Source of the DNA: Kibdelosporangium philippinense
Lineage (GTDB): Bacteria > Actinomycetota > Actinomycetes > Mycobacteriales > Pseudonocardiaceae
DNA: 64,000 nucleotides
Reading direction: 5' to 3'
Assembly: GCF_021390435.2 (NCBI RefSeq)
Contig: NZ_JAJVCN010000004.1
Span: forward strand, 124,001-188,000
Shown: one piece after another, positions 8,781 to 17,353 of the stretch
Numbering within the stretch: the stretch's first letter is position 1
Layout: each line of letters opens with the position of its first letter
Program-made: the position numbers and the translations under genes
The notes under the pieces: model-generated
Database searches by the model: none
The model's input: only the letters and a program-made list of their open reading frames with translations
What the model was told of the DNA's origin: nothing

Positions 8781-10055
8781 GTGAAGATCACCGAGATCGT
8801 CCTTACGCCAGTCGCTTTTCGTGACCCGCCGCTGCTGAACTCGGCCGGTGTGCACGAACCGTGGGCGCTGCGCACGATCGTCGAGGTGCACACCGACGAA
8901 GGCGTTTCCGGGCTCGGCGAGACCTACGGCGACATCGCGCACATCGAGCGGCTGCGCAAGGTCGTGCCGTCGCTGATCGGGCTGGACGTGTTCGCGCTCG
9001 GCCCGATGCACCTGCGCGTCGCCGAGGCACTCGGCGGTGTCACAGGTTCCGACACGCACGGCCTGACCGGCAACTTCTCCGCGCCGGGCACGGTCGACCG
9101 GGTGTACTCGCCGTTCGAGGTCGCTTGCCTTGACATCCAAGGCAAATCGATCGGCCGTCCGGTCGTCGATCTGTTGGGCGGACCTGTCCGTACGGAGATT
9201 CCGTACAGCGCTTACCTGTTCTACAAGTGGGCCGGGCATCCTTCGGAAAAGCTCGGCGACGAGCAGCCAGACCAGTGGGGCGCGGCGCTCGACCCGGCCG
9301 GTGTCGTGGCACAGGCCAAGCAGCTGATCGACGAGTACGGGTTCAAGTCGATCAAGCTCAAGGGCGGTGTTTTCCCGCCGGATCAGGAGATCGCGGCGAT
9401 CAAGGCGTTGCGGGAGGCCTTCCCGGACACGCCGCTGCGCCTGGACCCGAACGCCGCGTGGACGCCGGAGACGAGCATCAAGGTCGCTCAGGAACTGGCC
9501 GGGATCGTCGAGTACCTCGAAGACCCCGCGCCGGAGATCGAGGGCATGGCGCAGGTCGCCAAGGTCGCGTCGATGCCGTTGGCCACCAACATGTGCGTGG
9601 TGTCGTTCGAGCACCTCGCGCCTTCGGTTGAGCAGAACGCCGTTCAGGTCATCCTGTCCGACCACCACTACTGGGGCGGTCTGACACGGTCGGCCAAGCT
9701 CGCGGCGATCTGCGAGACGTTCGGCATCGGCCTGTCGATGCACTCCAACTCGCACTTGGGGATCAGCCTCGCGGCGATGACGCACCTGGCCGCGGCGACG
9801 CCGAACCTGACGTACGCGTGCGACACGCACTATCCGTGGAACGCGGCCGACGACGTGGTCAAACCGGGTGTGCTGTCCTTCAAGGACGGTTCACTGACCG
9901 TGCCGTCGGGGCCGGGCCTCGGCATCGAGCTCGACCGGGACGTTCTGGCGCGGCTGGCGGAGAACTACCGGACGTGTGGCGTGCTGAAGCGCGATGACAC
10001 TGGTTATATGCAGAAGTTCAACCCTGAGTACGAAAAGAGGCGTCCCCGTTGGTAA
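8781..10055 (+). CDS. gudD: D-glucarate dehydratase (enolase superfamily)
   Basis: Dehydrates D-glucarate, possibly also L-idarate or galactarate, to 5-keto-4-deoxyglucarate. 424 residues. Enolase-superfamily features: capping N-domain, KxK base Lys192-x-Lys194 (SIKLKGG), metal ligands Asp222 (RLDPNAAW), Glu247 (YLEDPAPE) and Asn270 (LATNMCVV), and the Asp294/His321 dyad (SDHHYWGG, GLSMHSNSHLGI). The Asn as third ligand and SMHSN are characteristic of GlucD. GTG start 4 nt after kdgD, with GGAGG upstream. Confidence 0.92.
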   Translation: MKITEIVLTPVAFRDPPLLNSAGVHEPWALRTIVEVHTDEGVSGLGETYGDIAHIERLRKVVPSLIGLDVFALGPMHLRVAEALGGVTGSDTHGLTGNFSAPGTVDRVYSPFEVACLDIQGKSIGRPVVDLLGGPVRTEIPYSAYLFYKWAGHPSEKLGDEQPDQWGAALDPAGVVAQAKQLIDEYGFKSIKLKGGVFPPDQEIAAIKALREAFPDTPLRLDPNAAWTPETSIKVAQELAGIVEYLEDPAPEIEGMAQVAKVASMPLATNMCVVSFEHLAPSVEQNAVQVILSDHHYWGGLTRSAKLAAICETFGIGLSMHSNSHLGISLAAMTHLAAATPNLTYACDTHYPWNAADDVVKPGVLSFKDGSLTVPSGPGLGIELDRDVLARLAENYRTCGVLKRDDTGYMQKFNPEYEKRRPRW

Positions 10056-11173
10056 ACGCGGTTGCTCACGTCTATCCATGGGATGTCGTAGGCGATCCTG
10101 ACGCGGCTTCGCGGTATGCCTCGCTGGGTGTGGACGCGGTCGCTTTGGCGGCCTCGTACCACACCGTGCGGGCCGCGACCCCGCTTCACCCTTCGCACCG
10201 GTTGATCGACGCCCGGCACGCGGCGTTCTATCTGCCGGTCCGTGAGGAAGCTTGGCAGGGTAAGCGCTTGCGCCCCGCCGAGCCTTCGTGGGTCGAGGCG
10301 GATTCGTACCGCACGGCGCGTGACGCGCTGAAGGCCGCCGGGCTGCCGGTGTACGCGTGGACCGTGCTCACGCACTCCAGCCGTCTCGGCGACCTGCACC
10401 CGGATCTGACCGTAGTAAACGCTTTCGGCGACCGGTATCCGTATGCGCTGTGCCCGTCCAACCAGGATGTCGTGGAGTACTGCCTGACCCTGGTCGAGGA
10501 GATCATCGCGCTGGGCGCGCCGGACGGGATCATCCTCGAGGCGTGTGGCGCGCTCGGGTTCGTGCACGGCGGCCACCACGAGAAGACCGAAGGCTCCGAC
10601 TGGGGCCCGATCCGGCAGAAGCTTGCTTCGGTGTGCTTCTGTGCCGGGTGCTCGGCCAAGTACCCGGACGCTGACGGGTTGCGTGCGCAGATCCGTGCGG
10701 CCATTGATTCCGCCGAGCCGGATGAGATGCCCCTCGATGCGTCGATTGCCGAGATCCGTACGGGGGTTGCCGCTGAACTGCGGAAACTGCTCGTGAACCG
10801 GATCAGGGAACTCGCGCCGGGCACGCGGGTGATCGTGCACGCCAACTCCGACCCGTGGGCGACCGGTCCGTTCGCCACGGTCGCGCCGGAACTGGGCGTC
10901 GAGGTCGACGCGTTGGTCGCGATGGCCTGGCCAGGGCCTGCGGCAAGCGCGCCGAACATCCAGGCGCTGCGCAAGATCGCCCCGGACACCAGGATCGCCG
11001 GGTATGTACTGGCATTGCCGCCCAAGCCGATCGACGGGCAGGCCATGCTCGCCGAGATGCGGGCGCTTGCCGAGGAAGGCGTCGAGGAATTCCACCTCTA
11101 CCACGCCGGACTCGCGTCGGAAGCCAGGTTGGACGCTATCCGTGAAGCTGTGAACGCGCTTCGTGCAACCTGA
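10049..11173 (+). CDS. Conserved protein of unknown function in the uronate cluster, barrel-like
   Basis: 374 residues, no signal peptide or membrane segment, so cytoplasmic. I do not recognise a characterised family. The alternating pattern of short hydrophobic strands (VDAVALAA, PVYAWTVL, DGIILEACG, TRVIVHAN, VDALVAMAWPG, RIAGYVLA, EEFHLYH) suggests a (beta/alpha)8 barrel, as in glycosidase-like proteins. A Cys cluster, C196-F-C-A-G-C201, follows a YPYALCPSN segment. Start is TTG at 10049, overlapping the gudD stop, with AAGAGG 8 nt before it. Being translationally coupled to glucarate dehydratase suggests a role on the same substrate, such as release of a uronate from a conjugate or lactone opening. 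That is inference. Confidence 0.85.
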   Translation: MVNAVAHVYPWDVVGDPDAASRYASLGVDAVALAASYHTVRAATPLHPSHRLIDARHAAFYLPVREEAWQGKRLRPAEPSWVEADSYRTARDALKAAGLPVYAWTVLTHSSRLGDLHPDLTVVNAFGDRYPYALCPSNQDVVEYCLTLVEEIIALGAPDGIILEACGALGFVHGGHHEKTEGSDWGPIRQKLASVCFCAGCSAKYPDADGLRAQIRAAIDSAEPDEMPLDASIAEIRTGVAAELRKLLVNRIRELAPGTRVIVHANSDPWATGPFATVAPELGVEVDALVAMAWPGPAASAPNIQALRKIAPDTRIAGYVLALPPKPIDGQAMLAEMRALAEEGVEEFHLYHAGLASEARLDAIREAVNALRAT

Positions 11174-11199
11174 GATGTAGGTGGTTCCGTCCTTGGTGC

Positions 11200-11649
11200 A
11201 TGAGACACCTAGCGACAGTCGGAGCCAGTGTGCTGCTTGCGCTGAGTGCCGCGTGCGGTGCTCAGACCCAGACTGGCTCCGCACCACCGCCTTCGGAACT
11301 GCCAAGCGAGTCCAGCCCGACGTCTGAGCCCGAGTTGCCAGCCCCAGGCGCCAAACTGGTGACCAAACTCGACGCGGCCAAACTCCCCGAGGGCTACCCG
11401 AGAAAAGTGTGGACCGAGGGTGACGGCAGCCGAATCGGCGTCACCGCGCAGGAAGGCGGCTGCACGAGAGCCAGCGTCGAGATCGGTGAGCAGAGTGCGG
11501 AGAAAGTCGTACTGACCATGGTCGAGACGTCGCCGTCCACCGAGCAGATGTGCACGATGGACATCCGGTATCCGACGTTCACCGTGAACCTGAACGCACC
11601 CTTGGCTGAGCGGCCGGTCATCCTGGACTATCAGCAACGAAAGGTCTGA
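11200..11649 (+). CDS. Small secreted lipoprotein, unknown function
   Basis: 149 residues. Signal peptide with lipobox LSAAC (Cys at 19), a Pro/Ser/Thr/Glu-rich linker to about residue 47, then a compact domain of about 100 residues with two cysteines (GGCTRAS, QMCTMDI) that could form a disulfide. No family recognised; resembles small cell-surface lipoproteins of Pseudonocardiaceae. It follows the uronate operon by 26 nt but is closed by its own hairpin, so co-transcription is possible. Confidence 0.75.
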   Translation: MRHLATVGASVLLALSAACGAQTQTGSAPPPSELPSESSPTSEPELPAPGAKLVTKLDAAKLPEGYPRKVWTEGDGSRIGVTAQEGGCTRASVEIGEQSAEKVVLTMVETSPSTEQMCTMDIRYPTFTVNLNAPLAERPVILDYQQRKV

Positions 11650-11656
11650 AAACCCG

Positions 11657-11700
11657 TCGTGAGTGGTTATCAGGGTTAGAACACGGATAACCACTCACGA
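11657..11700. terminator. 44-nt hairpin terminator (repeat family member 2)
   Basis: Same length, ends (TCGTGAGTGG...CCACTCACGA) and apex (GTT-AG-AAC) as the copy at 1204-1247, but with two mismatches in the stem near the apex. Eight nt after the lipoprotein stop, so a transcription terminator. Confidence 0.75.
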
Positions 11701-11802
11701 GGAAAGACCCGTTGCTGCATTCGGGTGAGTGCCCTAACTGTTGTCCCTGTTCGCCGATATGCCCGGTGTACGAGGGGGAAGCAGCCGAGGGAGAGCGTCA
11801 CC

Positions 11803-12672
11803 ATGGCCATGTTGGTGATCGAGGGCACTTTCCGGATCGTCGGGGCACGGCCGGACGGAGACTCTGTCCGGTTCTATCCGAACAACCTCGACGACTGGAA
11901 CAAAGTCGAAGGCGGGCGCAAAGTCCGTCGTAACAAGAGCGGTGGTGCCCAGTTACGGCTGGACGGCATCGACGCGTTGGAAACTCATTTCCGGACCGAG
12001 GACGGCGAAACTCATCAACCGCCGCGATTCGCCGACGCGGCATCCGCTGAACTGCTGGACTTTCTTGGATTCACCGAAGTCGTCCGCCGCCAGAAAGACG
12101 GCACGGTCACGGCGTCTGAACCGGTGCAGGCGCCCGGCTATATCTTCACGCGCACTGCCGATGTCTACGGCCGTTGTGTCGCGTTCGCGGGCAAAGGCGA
12201 GGCGCCTGGCAAGAGCGGCACGAAGATTCACGTTGACGTGCCGATGATCCAGCGGACCGTGAACTACCACCAGCTCGCGCACGGGCTGGCGTATCCGACC
12301 TTCTACCTCAAGCTGTTCCCGGACCTGCGGACCTCGATGGCCGAGGCAGCCAAGGCGGCACGGGCCGAGCAAGTTGGCTTGTGGCCCAAGGATGTCACGC
12401 AGACCGGCGCACGGGTCGCGCAGCCGCGTTCGTTGTCCCAGGACCTCGTCCTGATGCCGAAGTTGTTCCGGCGCTTGGCGGATTACCTCGCGTTGAACGA
12501 CGGCGACCTGTCGCTCGGCGGGTTCCTGGAGTTCCTTGACCAGAAGGATGACCGCTTGTTCGTCGTTTCGACCGCTCACTGGACCAGTTTGGACACGGTC
12601 GTCGAGGTGATCGACGACGACACGGTCCGGTTGACTGTGCCGCCGGAGGACCTCATTTTCGAAGAGAAGTAA
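11803..12672 (+). CDS. Staphylococcal nuclease-like (TNase) protein, cytoplasmic
   Basis: 289 residues from the ATG at 11803 (GAGGGAGAG upstream); an earlier in-frame start at 11725 lacks a good ribosome site. SNase-fold signatures in order: DGDSVRF, QLRLDGIDALETHF, DVYGRCVAF, and a helical AAKAARAEQVGLWP end. The residues matching catalytic Arg35, Glu43 and Arg87 of staphylococcal nuclease (R in QLRLD, E in ALETH, R in YGRCV) are present, so it may be active. There is no signal peptide. About 80 additional C-terminal residues are of unknown role. Its 3' end overlaps the opposing kinase gene by 20 nt. Confidence 0.8.
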   Translation: MAMLVIEGTFRIVGARPDGDSVRFYPNNLDDWNKVEGGRKVRRNKSGGAQLRLDGIDALETHFRTEDGETHQPPRFADAASAELLDFLGFTEVVRRQKDGTVTASEPVQAPGYIFTRTADVYGRCVAFAGKGEAPGKSGTKIHVDVPMIQRTVNYHQLAHGLAYPTFYLKLFPDLRTSMAEAAKAARAEQVGLWPKDVTQTGARVAQPRSLSQDLVLMPKLFRRLADYLALNDGDLSLGGFLEFLDQKDDRLFVVSTAHWTSLDTVVEVIDDDTVRLTVPPEDLIFEEK

Positions 12673-13555
12673 CGGCTTCGGCGATGGCGATCTGCATCGG
12701 CTGCAGCGCGTCTTCGCCGTCTTCGACGTCCCACAACGAGTTCTGCAGCGCGCGGCCGAGCGTCCACCCGGCCGCGCGCTCGCGGTCGATGCCGAGCGCC
12801 TCGGTCATCAGGTCGAAGCGCTTGAGCACGGCCTTGGTCACGTCACCGGTCGCGACCATTTCGTCCCACCGGTTGTCCAGTGCGGGCATGATGTCGAAGC
12901 CGGGGTCGCCGACGAGCGGCTTCGGGTCGATCGCCAGCCACGGTTCACGGTCGGCCGCCAACACGTTGTCGTACTGCAGATCCCAGTGCAGCAACCGGTC
13001 GCCGGGTTCGCTGAGCAGGTCCTCGACCCTTGCGGCCCAGTCGCGGAGCAGTCGTTGTTCGTCCGGATTGGACAGTTTGGTGACGGCCGAGGGAGTGTCC
13101 GCGACCATTTCGGCTGCGATGTCCTTGAGGTGCCGGATGTTCGACGGTCCAGGGACCTTGGTCAGCCTGGCCAACAGTTCGGCGAGGATCTCGGTCGCCG
13201 CGAAGTCGTCCGGCATTGTCGACAGTGGACGGTTCTCGTCCAGGCGCTCGAGCAGCATCGCGCCGGTGTCCTGATCGTGGTCGAGCAGCCGGACAATGCC
13301 GTCGCCGTCCCAGATCTTCAGCCCGACCGGTTCGCTTTCGTGCTCCCAGTCAACGGGTTGCAGCTTCAGCGCGGCCCGCACGCCGTCCCTGACGACCGGA
13401 AGGACAAGGGAAGCCATGCCGTGCATGGGTTTCCCGTCCATGCTGAGCTGCCAGTGACCGAGCATTCGCTCGGCCAATCCCGGAAGCCCGGCGAGCCATT
13501 CTTCGGGAAAGTTGTCGCGAAGGGACTCGACCAGGGCTTCCGGGAGGGTGATCAC
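12653..13555 (-). CDS. APH(6)/hydroxyurea-type phosphotransferase
   Basis: 300 residues of the aminoglycoside O-phosphotransferase class that includes streptomycin 6-kinase and hydroxyurea kinase. Catalytic loop LHWDLQYDNVL (HxDxxxxN) and metal-binding AIDPKPLVGDPGFD are intact. Could give streptomycin resistance or act on a metabolite; substrate cannot be read from sequence. GTG start overlaps the fumarase stop (GTGA), so it is translated from the fumarase message. Confidence 0.85.
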   Translation of the reverse strand: MITLPEALVESLRDNFPEEWLAGLPGLAERMLGHWQLSMDGKPMHGMASLVLPVVRDGVRAALKLQPVDWEHESEPVGLKIWDGDGIVRLLDHDQDTGAMLLERLDENRPLSTMPDDFAATEILAELLARLTKVPGPSNIRHLKDIAAEMVADTPSAVTKLSNPDEQRLLRDWAARVEDLLSEPGDRLLHWDLQYDNVLAADREPWLAIDPKPLVGDPGFDIMPALDNRWDEMVATGDVTKAVLKRFDLMTEALGIDRERAAGWTLGRALQNSLWDVEDGEDALQPMQIAIAEAVTSLRK

Positions 13556-15210
13556 TTGCGGAAGGATATCTGAAGTGTGGGTGCCGATGTCTCGGCGAAG
13601 AAGTCGTTGCCCTTGTCGTCAACCACGATGAACGCGGGGAAGTCCTCGACCTCGATCTTCCACACGGCTTCCATGCCAAGCTCCGGGTACTCGAGCACGT
13701 CGACCTTGCGGATGCAGTCCTTGGCCAGCCGGGCGGCCGGGCCGCCGATCGAACCGAGGTAGAAGCCGCCGTGCGACTGGCACGCGTCGGTCACCTGACG
13801 CGACCGGTTTCCCTTGGCCAGCATGACAAGCGAGCCACCAGCGGCCTGGAACTGCTCCACATAGGAATCCATCCGGCCCGCGGTGGTCGGCCCGAACGAG
13901 CCGGACGCGTACCCTTCCGGGGTCTTGGCCGGACCGGCGTAGTACACCGGGTGGTCCTTCATGTACTGCGGCATCGGCTCGCCCGCGTCCAAGCGCTCTT
14001 TGATCTTCGCGTGCGCGATGTCACGCGCGACCACGAGCGGACCGGTCAGCGAAAGCCTTGTCTTCACGGGAAGTTTCGACAGGGTTTCGCGGATCTCGGC
14101 CATCGGCCTGGTCAGGTCGATCTGCACGACCTGCTCGGACAGATCCTCGCCGTGGATCTCCGGCAGGAACTGCGCCGGGTCACGCTCGAGCTGCTCGATG
14201 AACACGCCATCGGCCGTGATCTTCGCCTTGGCCTGACGGTCGGCTGAGCACGACACCGCGACACCGACCGGGCAGGACGCGCCGTGCCGGGGGAGCCGGA
14301 TCACGCGAACGTCATGGCAGAAGTACTTGCCGCCGAACTGCGCGCCGATGCCGAACTGCCGGGTCATCTCAAGCACCTGCTGCTCAAGATCGACATCCCG
14401 GAACCCGTTGCCCAGGGCGGATCCCTCGGTCGGCAGGTTGTCCAGATAACGCGCGGACGCCAGCTTGGCGACCTTCAGGTTGTGCTCGGCGCTCAGACCG
14501 CCCACGACGATCGCGAGGTGGTACGGCGGGCACGCGGCCGTGCCGAGGCTGCGCAGCTTCTCGTCGAGGAACTTGGCCAGCCGGTTGGGGTTCAGGACCG
14601 CCTTGGTTTCCTGGTACAGGAAAGTCTTGTTCGCGCTGCCGCCGCCCTTGGCCATGAACAGGAAGTCGTAGCGCGGGTCCGTGCCGGGCGCGTTGAAGAG
14701 GTCGATCTGCGCTGGCAGGTTCGTGCCGGTGTTGCGCTCGTCCCAGAACGTCACGGGTGACATCTGCGAGTAGCGCAGGTTCAGCTCCTGGTACGCCTCG
14801 AAAATGCCGCGGGACAACGCTTGTTCGTCGGTGCCGCCAGTCAGCACACCTTCGGTGCGCTTGCCCATCACGATCGCCGTGCCGGTGTCCTGGCACATCG
14901 GCAGCACGCCGCCTGCCGAGATGCATGCGTTGCGCAGCAAGTCCATCGCGACGAACCGGTCGTTGCCGGACGCTTCGGGGTCGTCGACGATCGCGCGCAG
15001 CTGAGCAAGGTGTGACGACCGCAACAGGTGCTGGATGTCCTTGATGGCCTCCTTGGCGAGCAAGGTCAACACATCCGGGTCGACTTCGAGGAACTTGCGG
15101 CCCGCGGCTTCGATCACTCGGACACCCTCAGCGGACACCAGCCGGTATTCGGTGGTGGTGTCCGGGGCGAGCGGGAGCACGTCGGTGTACTGGAACGAGG
15201 TGGTGGTCAC
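13552..15210 (-). CDS. Class I fumarate hydratase (iron-sulfur, FumA/FumB type)
   Basis: TCA-cycle hydration of fumarate to malate with an oxygen-sensitive [4Fe-4S] cluster. 552 residues with both the alpha-like N-half (GGVLPMCQDTGTAIVMGK) and the beta-like C-half (GPTTAGRMDSYVEQF). Candidate cluster cysteines: MCQDTG, TAACPPYHLA and GASCPVGVAV. GTG start at 15210. The fusion of both halves is the normal two-in-one class I form. Confidence 0.93.
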   Translation of the reverse strand: MTTTSFQYTDVLPLAPDTTTEYRLVSAEGVRVIEAAGRKFLEVDPDVLTLLAKEAIKDIQHLLRSSHLAQLRAIVDDPEASGNDRFVAMDLLRNACISAGGVLPMCQDTGTAIVMGKRTEGVLTGGTDEQALSRGIFEAYQELNLRYSQMSPVTFWDERNTGTNLPAQIDLFNAPGTDPRYDFLFMAKGGGSANKTFLYQETKAVLNPNRLAKFLDEKLRSLGTAACPPYHLAIVVGGLSAEHNLKVAKLASARYLDNLPTEGSALGNGFRDVDLEQQVLEMTRQFGIGAQFGGKYFCHDVRVIRLPRHGASCPVGVAVSCSADRQAKAKITADGVFIEQLERDPAQFLPEIHGEDLSEQVVQIDLTRPMAEIRETLSKLPVKTRLSLTGPLVVARDIAHAKIKERLDAGEPMPQYMKDHPVYYAGPAKTPEGYASGSFGPTTAGRMDSYVEQFQAAGGSLVMLAKGNRSRQVTDACQSHGGFYLGSIGGPAARLAKDCIRKVDVLEYPELGMEAVWKIEVEDFPAFIVVDDKGNDFFAETSAPTLQISFRK

Positions 15211-15301
15211 GCGGGCTCCTTTGCGCGCGGGTCGGAAACTTGTTGTGACGTTACCGCTCCGCCCGGAACCGGCCGTGCCGACCTCGCGTTGAGTGAGTCA
15301 C

Positions 15302-15835
15302 ATGAGCGATTCAGGCGATCTTCCCGTACGGCGGACCCGGCTGCTGGCGATTCAGGCAGAGGAGGTCCTGCCGCGTTGCGTGCCGGTCTGCAACGTGCGC
15401 GACTTCCGCTGCCGTGTCCCCGGCCTGTGGCCCAGCGGTAGGCCGAAGCGTGCGGCCGTGAACCTCAAAGGCCTGGTGTTCGGCGTCGTCATCAGCGTGC
15501 TCTCGCCGATCCCGCGCTGGCTGTTGGCACTGGGACCAAAGACCTTGATCCGCGGATCAGACCTCGACGCGGCCGCGGTGCGGTGGATGCGCGCGGCGAA
15601 CGCGCCGGGCAGCACCACGTACACGCTGCTGGCCCGTGACCGGATCGCGGTGGTGGTGCGGGCAGAGTGGGACATGAAGGTCTTGTGGGAGAGCGGAATT
15701 GAACGCTTCATCGTTGTCGGCAACAAGCGGCGCGCTCGACTGTGGCTCTACTTCCCGGACGGATCGTACGTATCGATCCCGGCCGGCGAGGAGCAGCTGC
15801 GCCTCTTCGAGGAGTTCGGGCCACGGCTGGCCTGA
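15302..15835 (+). CDS. Hypothetical protein
   Basis: 177 residues from the ATG at 15302 (a GTG at 15293 adds three residues); no strong ribosome site. Centre is hydrophobic (LVFGVVISVLSP, about residues 56-67) and may touch the membrane. The C-terminal 90 residues look like a small mixed alpha/beta fold (STTYTLLARDRIAVVV, ERFIVVGNKRRARLWLYFPDGSYVSI). No family recognised. Divergent from fumarase, separated by 91 bp. Confidence 0.65.
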   Translation: MSDSGDLPVRRTRLLAIQAEEVLPRCVPVCNVRDFRCRVPGLWPSGRPKRAAVNLKGLVFGVVISVLSPIPRWLLALGPKTLIRGSDLDAAAVRWMRAANAPGSTTYTLLARDRIAVVVRAEWDMKVLWESGIERFIVVGNKRRARLWLYFPDGSYVSIPAGEEQLRLFEEFGPRLA

Positions 15836-16017
15836 AACGGTGGACCGCCCGTCACGGGCTGACAGGAATCGCACCCCTGTGATCCCGCCAGCCGCGTGAC
15901 GTGCGGAGCCCGTCCCCAGAGTTCCCCAAGGTGAGCCGAGACCGCGCGTCAGCGCGTCCCGCTGGTCAAAACCCAACGTGACAACGCTGGAAAGCAAGGA
16001 GCGCGCACCGTGGGGGG

Positions 16018-16039
16018 TTTGGGGGGCTCGGCCCCCAAA
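16018..16039. terminator. TTTGGGGG/CCCCCAAA hairpin
   Basis: Arms TTTGGGGG (16018-16025) and CCCCCAAA (16032-16039) around a 6-nt loop, preceded by another run of six G. Terminator-like, and also G-quadruplex-prone on the plus strand. Confidence 0.55.
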
Positions 16040-16052
16040 ATCACACGACGAG

Positions 16053-16083
16053 GCCCCTGTCCGCGCTTTCCGCGGACAGGGGC
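16053..16083. terminator. Perfect 13-bp hairpin terminator
   Basis: GCCCCTGTCCGCG and its exact complement flank a CTTTC loop. Lies about 200 nt beyond the sigB stop and 220 nt beyond the hypothetical gene; probable bidirectional terminator without a U-tract, as usual in actinomycetes. Confidence 0.65.
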
Positions 16084-16276
16084 AACCGCCGAGGAGTTCG
16101 GAAGGCCGCGCCAGCCCCCGACCGCCGCGACCTCCCGGGGAAAGCAGTTACACTGCGCCGTCTGACTACTTTAAGTCACTCGACCCGTGCACTGCGTAGT
16201 CTTTGTTACGCCCGCCTCAGTATCGTGACGTAACTCATGTCGCGCCAGTGCCGTTCGGGTGACCTGCATCACTTCG

Positions 16277-17254
16277 TCAGCTCGCGTACGCCCGGAGTTT
16301 CTCGGCGCGCTCACCCTGGCGAAGTTTCGACATGACCTCACGCTCGATCTGACGCACCCGCTCGCGGGACAGCCCGAAGCGCTTGCCGATCTGGTCGAGG
16401 GTCCTGGGCTGGCCGTCATCGATGCCGTAGCGCAGCCGGATGACGTGCTGCTCACGCTCATCCAGCGTCGCGAGCACGCGACGGAGGTCGTCCTGCAGCA
16501 GGCCGGAGATGACCGCGCCCTCGGCGTCGGTCGCCTCGGAGTCCTCGATGAAGTCGCCCAACGGGGCGTCTTCCTCGGCTCCGACCGGCATGTCGAGGCT
16601 GACCGGGTCACGAGCGTGGTCGAGCAGGTCGGAGACCTTGCTCGGGCTCAGGCCCGACTCCTTGGCCAGTTCGTCGTTGGTGGCCTCACGGCCGAGCTGC
16701 TGGTGCAGGTCGCGCTTGATCCTGGCCAGCTTGTTCACCTGTTCGACGAGGTGGACTGGCAGCCGGATGGTGCGGCCCTGGTCGGCCATGCCCCTCGTGA
16801 TGGCCTGGCGGATCCACCACGTGGCGTACGTGGAGAACTTGAACCCCTTGGTGTAGTCGAACTTCTCGACCGCGCGGATCAGACCCAGGTTTCCTTCCTG
16901 GATCAGGTCGAGCAGCGGCATGCCGCGCCCGGTGTAGCGCTTCGCCAGCGAGACGACCAGTCGCAGGTTCGCTTCGAGCAGGTGGTTCTTGGCCACGTGC
17001 CCGTCGCGGATCAGCGACTTGAGGTCCATCCTGCGCTGGGCAGGCAGTTGCGGGTTGGTCTCCAGCATGTGCTGGGCGAACACCCCGGCTTCGATCCGCT
17101 TGGCCAGGTCGACCTCTTGGGCGGCGGTCAGCAGTGCGGTCTTGCCGATCCCGTTGAGGTACACGCGGACCAAATCGGCCGCTGGTCCCTGTGCGTCGAG
17201 GTCCAGTTCGGCGGCTTCAGGAACATCGCGGTCAAGAGTCTGCGGGACGGTCAT
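16277..17254 (-). CDS. sigB: RNA polymerase sigma factor SigB (group 2, primary-like)
   Basis: 325 residues: short N-terminus, region 1.2 (VRVYLNGIGKTALLTAAQE), region 2 with LIQEGNLGLIRAVEKFDYTK and FSTYATWWIRQAI, region 3, and region 4 with the helix-turn-helix LDQIGKRFGLSRERVRQIE. It lacks the long charged N-terminus of the principal sigma factor at 38837-40222, hence group 2. In mycobacteria SigB serves general stress and stationary phase under SigE/SigH control; a matching promoter is visible at 17354-17383. Neighbouring DUF3099 and DUF3039 genes match the mycobacterial sigB locus. Confidence 0.93.
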   Translation of the reverse strand: MTVPQTLDRDVPEAAELDLDAQGPAADLVRVYLNGIGKTALLTAAQEVDLAKRIEAGVFAQHMLETNPQLPAQRRMDLKSLIRDGHVAKNHLLEANLRLVVSLAKRYTGRGMPLLDLIQEGNLGLIRAVEKFDYTKGFKFSTYATWWIRQAITRGMADQGRTIRLPVHLVEQVNKLARIKRDLHQQLGREATNDELAKESGLSPSKVSDLLDHARDPVSLDMPVGAEEDAPLGDFIEDSEATDAEGAVISGLLQDDLRRVLATLDEREQHVIRLRYGIDDGQPRTLDQIGKRFGLSRERVRQIEREVMSKLRQGERAEKLRAYAS

Positions 17255-17353
17255 CGGACTCCCTCCCCCTGTCTCGGGCTGGCGGTGGCTCGTGTCACGA
17301 CCTACGAACCACGGTCCCGATGGGACCTCGCTGCCCGTTGGTTGGACACTAGA

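Larger units (their letters stand above)
15836..16276. other. Intergenic region with two hairpins
   Basis: No gene seen in 441 bp. It holds a G/C-run hairpin at 16018-16039 and a perfect 13-bp hairpin at 16053-16083, separating the hypothetical gene and the leftward sigB gene that converge on it. Confidence 0.6.

Noticed and set aside
6272..8893. 873-codon open frame on the minus strand opposite the permease, KDG dehydratase and glucarate dehydratase genes
   Set aside because: Mirror frame of high-GC genes: Gln/Arg/His-rich, no domain, no ribosome site. The plus-strand genes have clear enzyme motifs.
12653..13555. Kinase as a dedicated self-resistance gene of an antibiotic cluster
   Set aside because: No biosynthetic genes nearby; neighbours are housekeeping, so this reading is unsupported.
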